DNA of 64,000 nucleotides from Comamonas sp. BIGb0152 (GTDB lineage Bacteria > Pseudomonadota > Gammaproteobacteria > Burkholderiales > Burkholderiaceae_C). Where the stretch lies: positions 159,400 through 223,399 of the forward strand of contig NZ_JANUDY010000011.1 of NCBI RefSeq assembly GCF_024809975.1, in the 5' to 3' direction. Below, in pieces: positions 21,319-32,267 of the stretch (the first letter of the stretch is position 1; the number at the start of each line of letters is the position of its first letter). Made by a program: the position numbers and the translations under genes. The notes under the pieces are model-generated. The model had not been told where the DNA came from. It searched no databases and saw only the letters and a list, made by a program, of their open reading frames with translations.

Positions 21319-21831
21319 TTAGCGGTACTTTGCGTCCGCAGCCTTGGCTGCAGCAATTTCAGGTTCGTAACGGTCGCCCACGGCCAGCAGCATTTCCTTG
21401 GTGAAGTACAGGTCGCCGCGCTTTTCTCCGTGGTATTCCAGAATCTGGGTTTCCACGATGGAGTCAACCGGGCAGCTCTCTTCACAGAAGCCACAGAAAA
21501 TGCACTTGGTCAGGTCGATGTCGTAGCGGGTGGTGCGGCGCGAGCCGTCCTCACGCACATCCGACTCGATCGTGATCGCCATGGCGGGGCATACGGCTTC
21601 GCACAGCTTGCAGGCAATGCAACGCTCTTCGCCGTTTTCATAACGGCGCAGCGCGTGCAGGCCACGGAAGCGGGGAGACAAAGGCGTCTTCTCTTCCGGG
21701 AACTGGACCGTGATCTTGCGCGCAAAGGTGTAGCGGCCGGTCAGGGCCATACCCTTCATCAACTCCCAGAGCATGAAGCTCTTGAAGAAATCCTTCACCG
21801 AGAAAGAGCGGGGAGAAACTGCAGTAGTCAT
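21319..21831 (-). CDS. nuoI: NADH-quinone oxidoreductase subunit I
   Basis: This 170-residue ferredoxin-like subunit carries clusters N6a and N6b. Two complete CxxCxxCxxxCP motifs are present: Cys71/74/77/81 and Cys110/113/116/120. It passes electrons from NuoG towards NuoB. Confidence 0.97.
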   Translation of the reverse strand: MTTAVSPRSFSVKDFFKSFMLWELMKGMALTGRYTFARKITVQFPEEKTPLSPRFRGLHALRRYENGEERCIACKLCEAVCPAMAITIESDVREDGSRRTTRYDIDLTKCIFCGFCEESCPVDSIVETQILEYHGEKRGDLYFTKEMLLAVGDRYEPEIAAAKAADAKYR

Positions 21832-21846
21832 GTTGTATTCCTCCGC

Positions 21847-22923
21847 TTATTTCCAGATGTTCCATGGCGACAGCAACCAGCCGCCGACAAAGACCAGGTA
21901 CACCAGAGTCACGGGGATGAAGATCTTCCAGCCCAGACGCATGATCTGGTCATAGCGGAAACGTGGGAAAGTAGCGCGAATCCAGATGAACATCGACACC
22001 ACCAAGAAGGTCTTGGCCGCCAGCCAGATCCAGCCTGGGATGAAGGACAGGAAATCAAACGGTGGCAACCAGCCGCCCAGGAACATGATCACGGCCAGAA
22101 TCGACACCAGCCACATGCTCGCGTACTCGGCCAGGAAGAACACGGCAAAGCCCATGCCCGAATATTCCACCATGTGACCGGCGACGATTTCCGCTTCGCC
22201 TTCGACCACGTCGAAGGGGTGGCGGTTGGTCTCAGCCACGGCCGAGATCAGGTAGACGATGAACATCGGGAACAGTGGCAGCCAGTTCCAGGACAGGATG
22301 CTGGCACCGGACGATGCCATCATGCCCTTGCCCTGGGCCAGCACGATCTCGGTCAGGTTCATGCTGCCGGTGACCATGATGACCACCAGGAAACAGAAGC
22401 CCATCGCGATTTCATAGCTCACCATCTGGGCCGATGCGCGCAGCGCACCCAGGAAGGCGTACTTGGAGTTCGATGCCCAGCCGGCGATGATCACGCCATA
22501 GACTTCGATCGAGGTAATCGCCATCACCAGCAGCAGGCCCACGTTCACGTTGGCCAGCGCCACATCGGGGCCGAAGGGGATCACCACCCAGGCGGCCAGC
22601 GCAGGCATGATCGCCATGATGGGGCCCAGGCGGTAGAGACCGGAGCTCGCTGCCGTAGGCGTGATGATTTCCTTGGTCATCAGCTTGAGGCCATCGGCCA
22701 AAGGCTGGAGCAGACCGAAAGGGCCGACCCGGTTAGGGCCGTAACGCACCTGCATGAAGCCCAGGAGCTTGCGCTCCCACAAGGTCAGGTAGGCGACGGC
22801 GCCCATCAGCGGCAAAACAATGCACAGGATCTTGATCAGGTTCCAGAGTACCGGCCAGACCAGGGTCGCCCACCAGTCCGCTGCGATCAGGGTCAGACCG
22901 CCGTTGTAAATTGCGTCGATCAT
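21847..22923 (-). CDS. nuoH: NADH-quinone oxidoreductase subunit H
   Basis: This is a 358-residue membrane subunit that helps form the quinone site. It shows [20 protein letters not shown] and [20 protein letters not shown], the acidic loop typical of the family. Its start overlaps the nuoG stop by four bases. Confidence 0.97.
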   Translation of the reverse strand: MIDAIYNGGLTLIAADWWATLVWPVLWNLIKILCIVLPLMGAVAYLTLWERKLLGFMQVRYGPNRVGPFGLLQPLADGLKLMTKEIITPTAASSGLYRLGPIMAIMPALAAWVVIPFGPDVALANVNVGLLLVMAITSIEVYGVIIAGWASNSKYAFLGALRASAQMVSYEIAMGFCFLVVIMVTGSMNLTEIVLAQGKGMMASSGASILSWNWLPLFPMFIVYLISAVAETNRHPFDVVEGEAEIVAGHMVEYSGMGFAVFFLAEYASMWLVSILAVIMFLGGWLPPFDFLSFIPGWIWLAAKTFLVVSMFIWIRATFPRFRYDQIMRLGWKIFIPVTLVYLVFVGGWLLSPWNIWK

Positions 22924-25034
22924 GCTGCCACCACCTCCGAGGATTGGCGGGCATCCGCCGTCATTTGCAACGAAGGCGCGCGACGCACGATGCCATCGAG
23001 TTGGTAGATGCTGGCAACCACCGGCTCCTGGCCTGCAGGTGCCGACACTGCCATGTTGGTCTTGGTGCTGTTGGACAGCAGCTCGGCAGGCACCTGGCCT
23101 TGCGAGCCCGTGGCCACGGCCAGCACATCCTGCGAGGAATCAAAGTCCATGCCTGCCGCATCCAGCAGATTGCCCAGCACGCGCAGCACCTTCCAACCGG
23201 GACGGGTATCGCCCAGCGGCTTGACCACCGCGTGGAAGCTCTGCACACGGCCTTCGGCATTCACGAACGAGCCCGAGGTCTCGGTGAACGGCGCGATCGG
23301 CAGCATGACATCGGCGATGTCCATGTTGGCCTTGAAGGGGCTCAGGCTCACCACCATCTCGCAGCCCTGCAGCGCCTGGCTGCCAGCAGCCGTGTCAAAT
23401 GCCGGTTCGCAGTTGAGCAAGATCGCTGCCTTGATGCCGCCAGCGAGCATCTCGCCGGCATGCATGCCATGGGCCTGGGGCACCGCACCCACCCACTGCG
23501 CGCCCACGGTGTTGGCCGCTTCGGTCAGGAAGCCAACCGTGGCACCCGTCTGCGCGCCAATCCAGTTGGCAATCGACAGCAAGGTGCTGGCTTGCGCATG
23601 GTGTGCCACCGCATTGCCCAGCAAGATCGCCTTTTGCTCGCCGTTTTGCAGCGCGCGGGCAATCTCGATGGACTCAGGCGTCACCGTACCGGCATTGTTA
23701 GGCGCCTCAATACCCTTGGACTGGGCAATGGCCGCTGCCACCGAGGACAGCGCATAGGCCCACTGCGCAGCAGGCGCGATGACCTGGTGTGCCAGCGGAA
23801 TCGCCAGATCAAAAGCCTTGGACTGGACAGCGGTCACCACCGCGCCCTTGCGGGCGGCCTGGCGGATACGCTGGGCAAACAGCGGATGCTCCTTGCGCAC
23901 GTTCGAGCCCACGATCAAGACCGTGTTCAGGTCCGACAGCGACGCGACCGAGCGGCCCAGCCAGCGCACACCGTCCGCCTTGGCGAAATCGGCATTGCGC
24001 AGGCGGTAGTCCACGTTCTGGCTGCCCAGCGAGCGCAGCAGTTCACCGGACAGGAACAGCTCTTCGAGCGTGCTGTGCGGGCTGACCAGGGCACCCAGGG
24101 CGCTGGCGCCATGGTCGCGCTGCACGCTCTTGATGCCATTGGCCACGTATTCCAGCGCAGCTTGCCAGCTCACTTCGAGCCACTGGCCGCCTTGCTTGAT
24201 CATCGGCGCCTTCAGGCGCTCTTCACCGTTGAGCGCTTCGTAGGAGAAGCGGTCACGGTCGGCAATCCAGCATTCGTTGACGGCATCGTTCTCGAAAGGC
24301 ACAACGCGCATCACCTTGTTGTTCTTGACCTGAACGATCAAGTTGGCACCGGTGGAATCGTGCGGCGAGACCGACTTGCGGCGCGACAGCTCCCAGGTAC
24401 GGGCGCTGTAGCGGAAAGGCTTGCTCGTGAGCGCGCCCACGGGGCAGATGTCGATCATGTTGCCCGACAGCTCGGAGTCCACCGTATCGCCCACCACGGT
24501 GGTGATCTCAGCGTGCTCGCCGCGGTTGACCATGCCCAGCTCCATGATGCCCGAGACTTCTTGCCCGAAGCGCACACAGCGGGTGCAGTGGATGCAACGG
24601 CTCATCTCTTCCATGGAGATCAGCGGGCCCACGTTCTTGTGGAACACCACGCGCTTTTCTTCTTCGTAGCGCGAGCTGCTGGCACCGTAGCCCACCGCCA
24701 AGTCCTGCAACTGGCATTCACCGCCTTGGTCGCAGATCGGGCAGTCCAGCGGGTGGTTGATGAGCAGGAACTCCATCACCGATTGCTGGGCCTTGATGGC
24801 CTTGTCCGAGGTGGTACGCACAATCATGCCCTGCGTCACCGGCGTGGCGCATGCGGGCATGGCCTTGGGCGCCTTCTCGACGTCTACCAGGCACATGCGG
24901 CAGTTGGCCGCGATCGACAGTTTCTTGTGGTAGCAGAAGTGAGGGATGTACTTGCCCGCCGCATCAGCCGCGTGCATGACCATGCTGCCTTCCGCGACCT
25001 CGACCTTCTGGCCGTCTATTTCAATTTCAACCAT
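22920..25034 (-). CDS. nuoG: NADH-quinone oxidoreductase subunit G
   Basis: This 704-residue iron-sulphur subunit begins with a plant-type 2Fe-2S domain (Cys34, 45, 48 and 62). It continues with the His/Cys-ligated 4Fe-4S segment ([19 protein letters not shown] style, here beginning NHPLDCP) and [13 protein letters not shown]. The C-terminal half is molybdopterin-oxidoreductase-like without cofactor function. It follows nuoF by 14 bases. Confidence 0.97.
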   Translation of the reverse strand: MVEIEIDGQKVEVAEGSMVMHAADAAGKYIPHFCYHKKLSIAANCRMCLVDVEKAPKAMPACATPVTQGMIVRTTSDKAIKAQQSVMEFLLINHPLDCPICDQGGECQLQDLAVGYGASSSRYEEEKRVVFHKNVGPLISMEEMSRCIHCTRCVRFGQEVSGIMELGMVNRGEHAEITTVVGDTVDSELSGNMIDICPVGALTSKPFRYSARTWELSRRKSVSPHDSTGANLIVQVKNNKVMRVVPFENDAVNECWIADRDRFSYEALNGEERLKAPMIKQGGQWLEVSWQAALEYVANGIKSVQRDHGASALGALVSPHSTLEELFLSGELLRSLGSQNVDYRLRNADFAKADGVRWLGRSVASLSDLNTVLIVGSNVRKEHPLFAQRIRQAARKGAVVTAVQSKAFDLAIPLAHQVIAPAAQWAYALSSVAAAIAQSKGIEAPNNAGTVTPESIEIARALQNGEQKAILLGNAVAHHAQASTLLSIANWIGAQTGATVGFLTEAANTVGAQWVGAVPQAHGMHAGEMLAGGIKAAILLNCEPAFDTAAGSQALQGCEMVVSLSPFKANMDIADVMLPIAPFTETSGSFVNAEGRVQSFHAVVKPLGDTRPGWKVLRVLGNLLDAAGMDFDSSQDVLAVATGSQGQVPAELLSNSTKTNMAVSAPAGQEPVVASIYQLDGIVRRAPSLQMTADARQSSEVVAA

Positions 25035-25048
25035 ATGCTCACTCGCGA

Positions 25049-26404
25049 TCAGGAAGAAGCAGCGGTCTGCTTTTCAGCAGCGTTGATCTTTGCTTCGAAT
25101 TCATGGCGGAAATGCTTGATCATTGCGCGCACCGGCATCGCAGCCGCATCGCCCAATGCGCAAATCGTGCGCCCCATGATGTTGCCGGCTACCGAATCCA
25201 GCTTCTCCAAATCCTCGGCGCGGCCGTGGCCGTGCTGGATGCGGTCGACCATGCGCCACAGCCAGCCCGTGCCTTCGCGGCAAGGGGTGCACTGTCCGCA
25301 GGACTCGTGCTGGTAGAAGTAGGACAGGCGCAGCAGGCTCTCGACCATGTCGCGCGAGTCGTCCATCACGATGACGGCGCCCGAGCCCAGCATCGAGCCG
25401 GCCTTGGAGATGGAGTCATAGTCCATCGTGCAGGCCATCATGATGTCGGCAGGCAGCACAGGGGCCGACGATCCACCAGGGATCACGGCCTTGAGCTTGC
25501 GACCGGTGCGCACACCGCCCGCCAGCTCCAGCAAGGTGGAGAACGGCGTGCCCATCGGAACTTCGTAGTTGCCGGGCTTGTTCACATCACCGCTGACCGA
25601 GAAGATCTTGGTGCCGCCGTTGTTGGGCTTGCCGCATTCCAGGTAAGCCTGGCCACCGTTGCGGATGATCCAGGGGACGGCCGCAAAGGTTTCGGTGTTG
25701 TTGATCGTCGTGGGCTTGCCATACAGACCAAAGCTGGCCGGGAATGGCGGCTTGAAGCGGGGCTGGCCCTTCTTGCCTTCGAGCGATTCGAGCAAGGCGG
25801 TTTCTTCGCCGCAGATGTAGGCGCCAAAACCATGGTGGGCATGCAGCTCGAAGCTGAAGTTGCTGCCCATGATGTTGTCACCCAGGTAGCCTGCAGCACG
25901 CGCCTCTTCCAGCGCCGCTTCAAAGCGTTCGTAGACCTGGAAGATTTCGCCGTGGATGTAGTTGTAACCCAGCGAGATGCCCATCGCATACGCGGCGATG
26001 GCCATGCCTTCGATCACGATATGCGGGTTGAACATCAGGATGTCGCGGTCCTTGCAGGTACCCGGCTCGCCCTCGTCCGAATTGCACACCAGGTGCTTTT
26101 GGCCGGGGAAGTTGCGGGGCATGAAGCTCCACTTCAGACCCGTCGGGAAACCCGCGCCGCCACGGCCACGCAGGCCCGACTCTTTCATCGTGGCAATGAC
26201 CTGGTCCTGGGTCAGACCCTCGCCACCATCCTTGCCCAGCAGCTTGCGCAGGGCCTGGTAGCCGCCGCGTGCTTCGTAGTCTTTGATCGACCAGTTCGTG
26301 CCATCCAGACCTGCATAGATCTGGGGTTCGATGTGGCGATCGTGAAAGCAGGTTTCCACGCCGGTGGCCTGGAACTGCGACAGAATTTGAGCAGCTGTAG
26401 TCAC
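25049..26404 (-). CDS. nuoF: NADH-quinone oxidoreductase subunit F
   Basis: This 451-residue subunit binds NADH and FMN and carries cluster N3. [10 protein letters not shown] at about 80-89 is the FMN/NADH glycine-rich motif and [14 protein letters not shown] near 367 supplies three N3 cysteines. No ATG fits: the start is the GTG at 26404, preceded by GGAGGA, giving a four-base GTGA overlap with the nuoE stop. The frame's upstream extension overlaps nuoE and is not coding. Confidence 0.96.
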   Translation of the reverse strand: MTTAAQILSQFQATGVETCFHDRHIEPQIYAGLDGTNWSIKDYEARGGYQALRKLLGKDGGEGLTQDQVIATMKESGLRGRGGAGFPTGLKWSFMPRNFPGQKHLVCNSDEGEPGTCKDRDILMFNPHIVIEGMAIAAYAMGISLGYNYIHGEIFQVYERFEAALEEARAAGYLGDNIMGSNFSFELHAHHGFGAYICGEETALLESLEGKKGQPRFKPPFPASFGLYGKPTTINNTETFAAVPWIIRNGGQAYLECGKPNNGGTKIFSVSGDVNKPGNYEVPMGTPFSTLLELAGGVRTGRKLKAVIPGGSSAPVLPADIMMACTMDYDSISKAGSMLGSGAVIVMDDSRDMVESLLRLSYFYQHESCGQCTPCREGTGWLWRMVDRIQHGHGRAEDLEKLDSVAGNIMGRTICALGDAAAMPVRAMIKHFRHEFEAKINAAEKQTAASS

Positions 26405-26892
26405 TTGGTGTCCTCCGCTGTCCGCAGGCCGGTCAGCAGCTGATCGAGCTTTTCGTTGTCCATGAAACTGCACATATGGCGGTCATTGACCAGCAGCACC
26501 GGCGCATCGGCGCAGGCGCCCAGGCATTCGGACTGTTCGATGGTGAACACGCCATCGGCGGTGGTATCACCCATCTTGATGCCCAGCTTGTCTTCTAGGT
26601 GCTTGAGCGCCTCGCGGCCACGGCGCAGCTGGCAAGGCAGGTTGGTGCACACGCTCAACTTGTACTTGCCCACCGAGTGCTGGTTGTACATGTTGTAGAA
26701 GGTGGTCACTTCATGCACGGCGATTTCGGGCATCTCCAGGTACTCGGCGATCACCGCCTCGCTCTCCTGGCTTACCCAGCCTTGCTCCTGCTGCACGATA
26801 GACAGGCAAGCCATCACGGCCGACTGCTTCTGCTCTGCCGGATACTTGGCAACTTCGCGGGCAAAGCGTGCTTTTGTTGCTTCGGTAATCAT
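26401..26892 (-). CDS. nuoE: NADH-quinone oxidoreductase subunit E
   Basis: This is a 163-residue thioredoxin-like subunit with 2Fe-2S cluster N1a. The four ligands are Cys82 and Cys87 (CTNLPC) and Cys123 and Cys127 (CLGAC). It overlaps nuoD and nuoF by four bases each. Confidence 0.97.
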   Translation of the reverse strand: MITEATKARFAREVAKYPAEQKQSAVMACLSIVQQEQGWVSQESEAVIAEYLEMPEIAVHEVTTFYNMYNQHSVGKYKLSVCTNLPCQLRRGREALKHLEDKLGIKMGDTTADGVFTIEQSECLGACADAPVLLVNDRHMCSFMDNEKLDQLLTGLRTAEDTK

Positions 26893-28142
26893 CGGTCAAC
26901 GTCTCCAAACACGATGTCCAAGGTGCTCAGCACCATCACGGCATCGGCCAGCATATGGCCACGGCTCATTTCATCGAGCGCCGAGAGATGCACAAATCCT
27001 GGTGGACGAATCTTCAGGCGGTAAGGCTTGTTGGCACCGTCGCTGATCAGGTAGATGCCGAATTCGCCCTTGGGGTGTTCCACCGATGCGTAAGCCTCGC
27101 CCTCAGGCACTTTGAAGCCTTCGGTGAACAGCTTGAAGTGGTGGATCAGCTCTTCCATGTTGGACTTCATGGCTTCGCGATCGGGAGGTGCCACCTTGTG
27201 GTTGTCGGTGATCACTGGGCCGGGGTTGACACGCAGCCAGTCCACGCACTGCTTGATGATGCGGTTGGACTCGCGCATCTCGGCGATGCGCACCAGGTAG
27301 CGGTCATAGCAGTCGCCGGTCTTGCCCACGGGGATGTCGAAATCCATGCGGTCATAGACTTCATAGGGCTGCGACTTGCGCATGTCCCAGGCCAGGCCCG
27401 AGCCGCGCAGCATCGGGCCCGTCAGGCCCAGGTTCATCGCGCGGTCGATATCAACCACGCCGATGCCCACATTGCGCTGCTTCCAGATGCGGTTGTCGGT
27501 CAGAAGGGTTTCGTACTCGTCCACGCACTTGGGGAAACGTGCGCTGAAGTCGTCGATGAAGTCCAGCATCGAGCCTTGGCGGTTGCGGTTCATCTGCTCG
27601 ATGGACTTGGCATTGCGCACCTTGCTGGCCTTGTACTGCGGCATGCTGTCGGGCAGGTCGCGGTACACGCCACCGGGACGGAAGTACGCCGCGTGCATGC
27701 GCGCGCCGGAGACGGCCTCGTACATGTCCATCAGGTCTTCACGTTCGCGGAAGCTGTAGATCAGGATGGTGGAGCTGCCGCCGTCATTGCCCGAAGAGCC
27801 CAGCCACATCAAGTGGTTCATGATGCGGGTGATTTCGGAGAACAGCACGCGGATGTATTGCGCGCGGATCGGCACTTCCAGGCCCAGCAGCTTTTCAATG
27901 GCCAGGCAGTAGGCATGCTCGTTGCTCATCATCGAGCAGTAATCCAGCCGGTCCATGTAGGGCAGCGACTGGATGAAGGTCTTGCTTTCCGCCAGCTTCT
28001 CGGTGGCGCGGTGCAGCAGGCCGATATGCGGGTCTGCACGTTGCACCACTTCACCATCGAGCTCCAGCACAAGACGCAGCACGCCGTGTGCTGCAGGATG
28101 CTGGGGACCGAAGTTGAGTGTGTAGTTTTTGATTTCAGCCAT
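26889..28142 (-). CDS. nuoD: NADH-quinone oxidoreductase subunit D
   Basis: This 417-residue, 49-kDa-type subunit forms the quinone pocket with NuoB. The N-terminal [15 protein letters not shown] loop and the [12 protein letters not shown] region are present, and it ends with the conserved [21 protein letters not shown] segment. nuoC and nuoD are separate genes here, unlike in Escherichia coli. Confidence 0.97.
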   Translation of the reverse strand: MAEIKNYTLNFGPQHPAAHGVLRLVLELDGEVVQRADPHIGLLHRATEKLAESKTFIQSLPYMDRLDYCSMMSNEHAYCLAIEKLLGLEVPIRAQYIRVLFSEITRIMNHLMWLGSSGNDGGSSTILIYSFREREDLMDMYEAVSGARMHAAYFRPGGVYRDLPDSMPQYKASKVRNAKSIEQMNRNRQGSMLDFIDDFSARFPKCVDEYETLLTDNRIWKQRNVGIGVVDIDRAMNLGLTGPMLRGSGLAWDMRKSQPYEVYDRMDFDIPVGKTGDCYDRYLVRIAEMRESNRIIKQCVDWLRVNPGPVITDNHKVAPPDREAMKSNMEELIHHFKLFTEGFKVPEGEAYASVEHPKGEFGIYLISDGANKPYRLKIRPPGFVHLSALDEMSRGHMLADAVMVLSTLDIVFGDVDR

Positions 28143-28169
28143 GGTTCTTCATCGTGAGGACAGAGCGCC

Positions 28170-28778
28170 TCAGTGCAGGCCTCCGTAATGGTCTTCACGA
28201 ATAATGCGGGGCGTGATCTCGCGCGGCTCGATCGACACGGGCTCGTAGATCACACGGCCTTGCTCGGCGTCGTAGCGCATTTCCACATGTCCCGACAGCG
28301 GGAAATCCTTGCGGAAAGGGTGGCCGATAAAGCCGTAATCGGTCAGGATGCGGCGCAGGTCGTCATGGCCTTCAAAGACGATGCCGAACAGGTCAAAGGC
28401 TTCGCGCTCCAGCCAGTTGGCCGAGGCCCAGAGCTGGCTGAGGGTGTCGAGCACCGGGAAGTCATCGTCCTGGCAGAACACACGTACGCGCACGCGCTGG
28501 TTCAGGCTGATCGACAGCAGGTGCGAGACCACTGCAAAGCGCGGGCCATCAGTACCCACGTCCTTGTAGGCGGAGTAATCCACGCCGCACAGGTCCATCA
28601 GCATCTCGAACTTGCACTCGGGTGCATCGCGCAGCAGCTCCATGGCCTGCAGGTAGTTCGGGGCCGAGACTTCGACAGTCACTTCGCCCAGCGCCAGGGT
28701 CACCGAGCGCGCCTTGTCGCCCAGCACGCGGGCGATCGTCTCTTGCAGCACGCTAGGCTGTATCAGTTCTACACTCAT
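28170..28778 (-). CDS. nuoC: NADH-quinone oxidoreductase subunit C
   Basis: This is a 202-residue, 30-kDa-type subunit. The family signature is visible as [20 protein letters not shown] followed by [10 protein letters not shown]. The start is the ATG at 28778 (MSVELIQPS), nine bases after the nuoB stop; the longer open frame upstream is an artefact overlapping nuoB. Confidence 0.96.
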   Translation of the reverse strand: MSVELIQPSVLQETIARVLGDKARSVTLALGEVTVEVSAPNYLQAMELLRDAPECKFEMLMDLCGVDYSAYKDVGTDGPRFAVVSHLLSISLNQRVRVRVFCQDDDFPVLDTLSQLWASANWLEREAFDLFGIVFEGHDDLRRILTDYGFIGHPFRKDFPLSGHVEMRYDAEQGRVIYEPVSIEPREITPRIIREDHYGGLH

Positions 28779-28786
28779 CACAACTC

Positions 28787-29266
28787 CTAAGCGCGCGCAA
28801 TGGTATGGGTGCGGCGGATTTTCTGCTGCAGCTGGATGATGCCGTAGATCAGCGCCTCTGCCGTGGGCGGGCAGCCGGGCACATAGACATCCACGGGAAC
28901 AATGCGGTCGCAGCCACGCACCACCGAGTAGCTGTAGTGGTAGTAACCACCACCGTTGGCGCAGGATCCCATCGAGATCACCCAACGCGGCTCGGCCATC
29001 TGGTCGTAAACCTTGCGCATAGCGGGCGCCATCTTGTTGCACAAGGTGCCCGCCACAATCATCAAGTCAGCCTGGCGCGGGCTGGCACGAAAGACTTCGG
29101 CGCCGAAACGGCCGATGTCATAACGCGCAGCGGCCGCGTGCATCATCTCGACGGCGCAGCATGCCAAACCAAACGTCATGGGCCAGATCGACCCAGTCTT
29201 GGCCCAGTTCACCACCGAGTCATAGCTCGTGGTGACGAAGCCCTTCTCCAACACACCTTCAATCAT
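28787..29266 (-). CDS. nuoB: NADH-quinone oxidoreductase subunit B
   Basis: This 159-residue subunit holds cluster N2, the last electron carrier before quinone. The ligands are the adjacent Cys36-Cys37, Cys102 and Cys132. It sits 22 bases after nuoA. Confidence 0.97.
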   Translation of the reverse strand: MIEGVLEKGFVTTSYDSVVNWAKTGSIWPMTFGLACCAVEMMHAAAARYDIGRFGAEVFRASPRQADLMIVAGTLCNKMAPAMRKVYDQMAEPRWVISMGSCANGGGYYHYSYSVVRGCDRIVPVDVYVPGCPPTAEALIYGIIQLQQKIRRTHTIARA

Positions 29267-29288
29267 CGTGTACCTTTTTGATTTCCGG

Positions 29289-29648
29289 TTATTCCCAGGT
29301 CAGCGCGCCCTTTTTCCATTCGTAGGCGAAACCCACCACCAGAATGGCCAAGAACACGAGAACCGCGATAAAACCTGGCATTCCCACTTCATGCAGCGAG
29401 ACCGCCCACGGGAAGAGGAACGCAATTTCCAAGTCGAAGAGAATGAAAAGAATGGCGACGAGGTAGTAGCGCACATCGAATTTCATGCGCGCGTCTTCAA
29501 AGGCCTCAAAGCCGCATTCGTATGGGGAGTTTTTCGCCGCGTTCGGGCGATTGGGTCCGAGGATGTAGCCTATGACCAGTGGGCCAAGGCCAACGCCCGC
29601 ACCCACCAGGATAAACAAAAGGACCGGGAGGTATTGCTCGATGCTCAT
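29289..29648 (-). CDS. nuoA: NADH-quinone oxidoreductase subunit A
   Basis: This 119-residue membrane subunit has three helices and the conserved loop [20 protein letters not shown] with the redox-accessible Cys. It is the first gene of the nuo operon. The operon promoter must lie in or beyond the 73 bases between it and tRNA-Leu, so read-through from the tRNA/secG side is possible. Confidence 0.97.
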   Translation of the reverse strand: MSIEQYLPVLLFILVGAGVGLGPLVIGYILGPNRPNAAKNSPYECGFEAFEDARMKFDVRYYLVAILFILFDLEIAFLFPWAVSLHEVGMPGFIAVLVFLAILVVGFAYEWKKGALTWE

Positions 29649-29721
29649 CTTGATGTCTACTCACCGCAGGAGCCAACCCAGGTAAGCACAAGACGCGACC
29701 CAGGCAGGCCTTTTATTGTGT

Positions 29722-29806
29722 TGGTGCCGTCGGCGAGACTCGAACTCGCACAGCTTTCGCCACTACCCCCTCAAGATAGCGTGTCTACCAATTTCACCAC
29801 GACGGC
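29722..29806 (-). tRNA. tRNA-Leu (anticodon GAG)
   Basis: An 85-base type-II tRNA is readable on the minus strand. The acceptor stem GCCGTCG pairs with CGACGGC, followed by A and an encoded CCA. The anticodon arm is CTATC-TTGAGGG-GGTAG with GAG at 34-36, a variable stem follows, and the T arm contains GTTCGAGTC. It reads codons CTC and CTT. Confidence 0.95.
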
Positions 29807-29921
29807 TGATTTGACTTGCCTGGCAAGCATCGATTGCTTTTGAAACAATCTGCTTACCAGACAGACTCAGATTCTACTCTGGAAAAACCCTGATAACAGG
29901 CATTCCATCCAAATAGTTGAG

Positions 29922-30392
29922 TTATTTGGCGGCTGGCTCAGCAGGAGCAGCAGCAGGCACAGAGGCGTCCGCAGCAGGTGCTGCCGGGCTGGCCGCAGGC
30001 ACCGAAGCATCAGCAGCTGCCGGTGCAGCGGCCGGCGCCACAGGCGCTGCAGCAGGCGCAGGCGTGGATGCAGGAGGAATGGTCGCATCCACCGGTGCGC
30101 TCGACTGCGGAATCGTCGCTGCCGGGCTTTCCAGCACGCTGCCGGCCGTCGAAGGACGGAGGTTGCTGAGGTAGGCCAGGCCCAAGGTCGTGGCAAAGAA
30201 CACCGCCGCCAGCACACCCGTGCTGCGCGACAGGAAGTTGGCGCTACCCGAAGCACCAAACAGGCTGCCTGCGCTGCTACCGCCACCAAAGGCCGCACCC
30301 GCATCCGCACCCTTGCCATGCTGCACCAGCACCAGGCCAATCATGACCAATGCCGCCAGCATCTGAATCGTCAACAGAATCGTTACCATCAT
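29922..30392 (-). CDS. secG: Preprotein translocase subunit SecG with Ala/Pro-rich tail
   Basis: SecG is the small auxiliary subunit of the SecYEG channel. The first 80 residues show the family: a first helix (LLTIQMLAALVMIGLVLVQH), the GKGADAGAAFGGG loop, SLFGASGSANFLSR and a second helix. The remaining 75 residues are low-complexity Ala/Pro/Ser with near-repeats of ADASVPAA, making the protein (156 residues) longer than the usual 110-120. Two adjacent ATGs are possible starts. The order tpiA-secG-tRNA-Leu-nuoA is typical of proteobacteria. Confidence 0.95.
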   Translation of the reverse strand: MMVTILLTIQMLAALVMIGLVLVQHGKGADAGAAFGGGSSAGSLFGASGSANFLSRSTGVLAAVFFATTLGLAYLSNLRPSTAGSVLESPAATIPQSSAPVDATIPPASTPAPAAAPVAPAAAPAAADASVPAASPAAPAADASVPAAAPAEPAAK

Positions 30393-30435
30393 CTACCCTT
30401 TTATCAAAACTTGGTCGTCGCCACCGGCTTGCGCA

Positions 30436-31176
30436 TCAAGCAGCGGCGGCAATAATTTTCAGAAAATCCTGGGCCTTCAAAGAGGCACCACCGATCAATC
30501 CACCATCAATATCGGGCTGCGCCAGCAATTGCTCGGCGTTGCCCGCATTCATGCTGCCACCATACAGCACCTGCACCTTGGCCGCCTGCGTGCTGGCCGC
30601 TGCCAATTGTGCGCGCAACACGGCATGCACCGCCTGCGCCTGCTCGGGGCTCGCCGTTTTTCCGGTGCCAATGGCCCAGACCGGCTCATAGGCCACGACG
30701 ATTTCGGTCACACAGGCACCGACGGTGTGGATCACCGCCGCCAGCTGGCGCTTGACCACGGCCTCGGTTTGCCCGGCATCGCGCTCGGCCAAGGTCTCGC
30801 CCACGCAGACAATCGGCGTGATGCCGGCAGCCAGCGCCTTTTGCGCCTTGGCCGCCACCAGGGCATCGGTTTCACCATGGTATTGGCGGCGCTCGGAGTG
30901 GCCAACCAGCACATAGCGCACGCCAAAATCGCGCAGCATCGGGGCCGACACCTCACCCGTGTAGGCACCCGCATCGTGTGCTGACACATCCTGCGCGGCC
31001 AGCGCGATGGCCGAGCCCTGCAGCAAAGACTGCACCTGACCCACATAGACAGCAGGCACGGCCACGGCCACGTCGCAGCCGGGTTGGCCCAGGCCTTGCA
31101 GCAGCTCGGCCAGCAGGGCCTGGTTGGCAGCCAGGCTGCCGTTCATCTTCCAGTTTCCAGCAATCAGTTTTTTCAC
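30436..31176 (-). CDS. tpiA: Triosephosphate isomerase
   Basis: This 246-residue glycolytic enzyme interconverts dihydroxyacetone phosphate and glyceraldehyde-3-phosphate. The N-terminal AGNWKMNGS with catalytic Lys, VGHSERR with catalytic His, and [13 protein letters not shown] with the catalytic Glu are all present, as is the phosphate loop YGGSMNAGN. Translation starts at a GTG (31176) that overlaps the stop of the preceding oxidoreductase gene (GTGA). Confidence 0.97.
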   Translation of the reverse strand: MKKLIAGNWKMNGSLAANQALLAELLQGLGQPGCDVAVAVPAVYVGQVQSLLQGSAIALAAQDVSAHDAGAYTGEVSAPMLRDFGVRYVLVGHSERRQYHGETDALVAAKAQKALAAGITPIVCVGETLAERDAGQTEAVVKRQLAAVIHTVGACVTEIVVAYEPVWAIGTGKTASPEQAQAVHAVLRAQLAAASTQAAKVQVLYGGSMNAGNAEQLLAQPDIDGGLIGGASLKAQDFLKIIAAAA

Positions 31177-32177
31177 AATTGATCCCAGGTCAGCACGATC
31201 TTGCCGATATGTTGGTTGGATTCCATCAGCGCATGGGCCTGACTGGCATGTGCGGCCGTGAATTGGCTGTGAATGATGGGACGCACCTTGCCAGACGCCA
31301 ACAGCGGCCAGACCTTGGCTTGCAAGGCCTTGGCGATCGCCGCCTTGAAGGCCACCGGACGCGGACGCAGGGTCGAGCCCGTGATCTGCAGACGGCGACG
31401 CAGCACCAGACCGGCATTGAACTCAGCCTTGGTGCCGCCTTGCACGGCAATGATGACCAGGCGGCCGTCTTCGGCCAAGGCCTCGACCTCGCGGGCCACA
31501 TAGTCACCCGCCACCATGTCCAAAATCACGTCTACACCCTTGCCAGCGGTAATGCGCGCCACTTCGGCCACAAAATCCTGGCTGCGGTAGTTGATAGCTT
31601 CGTCAGCGCCCAACGCCAGGCAGGCCTGGCATTTCTCGTCCGATCCCGCCGTCACGATCACCTTGGCACCAAAGGCCTTGGCCAGCTGGATCGCTGTCAC
31701 GCCAATGCCGCTGCTGCCACCCTGGATCAGCAAGGTCTCGCCGGGCTGCAGCGCACCCCGGTCAAACACATTGCTCCAGACCGTGAAGAAGGTCTCAGGC
31801 AGGCAAGCCGCCTCCACATCCGACAGGCCTTCAGGCACAGGCAGGCACTGGGCTACGGGCGCCACGCAGTATTCCGCGTAACCGCCGCCCGCCACCAGCG
31901 CGCATACGCGGTCGCCCAGCTTCAGGCCCTGCTCGGCCATGGCCGCCGCATCGCCCGCTACCACCACACCCGCCACTTCCAGACCGGGAAGGTCCGAGGC
32001 ACCAGGGGGCGGCGCGTAATGGCCCTTGCGCTGAATCACATCGGGGCGGTTCACACCGCTGGCAACCACGCGAATGCACAGCTCGCCCTGCCCCGCTTCG
32101 GGCACGGGACGCACTCCCAGCTTCAACACCTGCGGATCACCAAAGGCGGTGATCTCGACTGCACGCATCTTGTCCAC
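31173..32177 (-). CDS. NAD(P)H-quinone oxidoreductase (zinc-independent MDR, PIG3-like)
   Basis: This is a 334-residue medium-chain dehydrogenase/reductase. [12 protein letters not shown] and the cofactor motif [19 protein letters not shown] are characteristic of the quinone oxidoreductase/PIG3 group, and the structural zinc cysteines are absent. It probably reduces quinones with NADPH. The GTG at 32177 has GAGGA seven bases upstream; an ATG three codons in is an alternative. It is coupled to tpiA by a four-base overlap. Confidence 0.9.
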   Translation of the reverse strand: MDKMRAVEITAFGDPQVLKLGVRPVPEAGQGELCIRVVASGVNRPDVIQRKGHYAPPPGASDLPGLEVAGVVVAGDAAAMAEQGLKLGDRVCALVAGGGYAEYCVAPVAQCLPVPEGLSDVEAACLPETFFTVWSNVFDRGALQPGETLLIQGGSSGIGVTAIQLAKAFGAKVIVTAGSDEKCQACLALGADEAINYRSQDFVAEVARITAGKGVDVILDMVAGDYVAREVEALAEDGRLVIIAVQGGTKAEFNAGLVLRRRLQITGSTLRPRPVAFKAAIAKALQAKVWPLLASGKVRPIIHSQFTAAHASQAHALMESNQHIGKIVLTWDQL

Positions 32178-32221
32178 GCTTGTTTCCTCAGCAAATCACA
32201 ATTCGCACGCTCATTGAGCAG

Positions 32222-32258
32222 AAAAACGCACCCAGCGTCCAAAAGACATCTGGGTGCG
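32222..32258 (-). terminator. Intrinsic terminator after pnp
   Basis: On the minus strand CGCACCCAG (32258-32250) pairs with CTGGGTGCG (32235-32227) around a 14-base loop and is followed by TTTTT. It lies 10 bases past the pnp stop and separates pnp from the oxidoreductase-tpiA unit. Confidence 0.88.
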
Positions 32259-32267
32259 TACAGCCGA

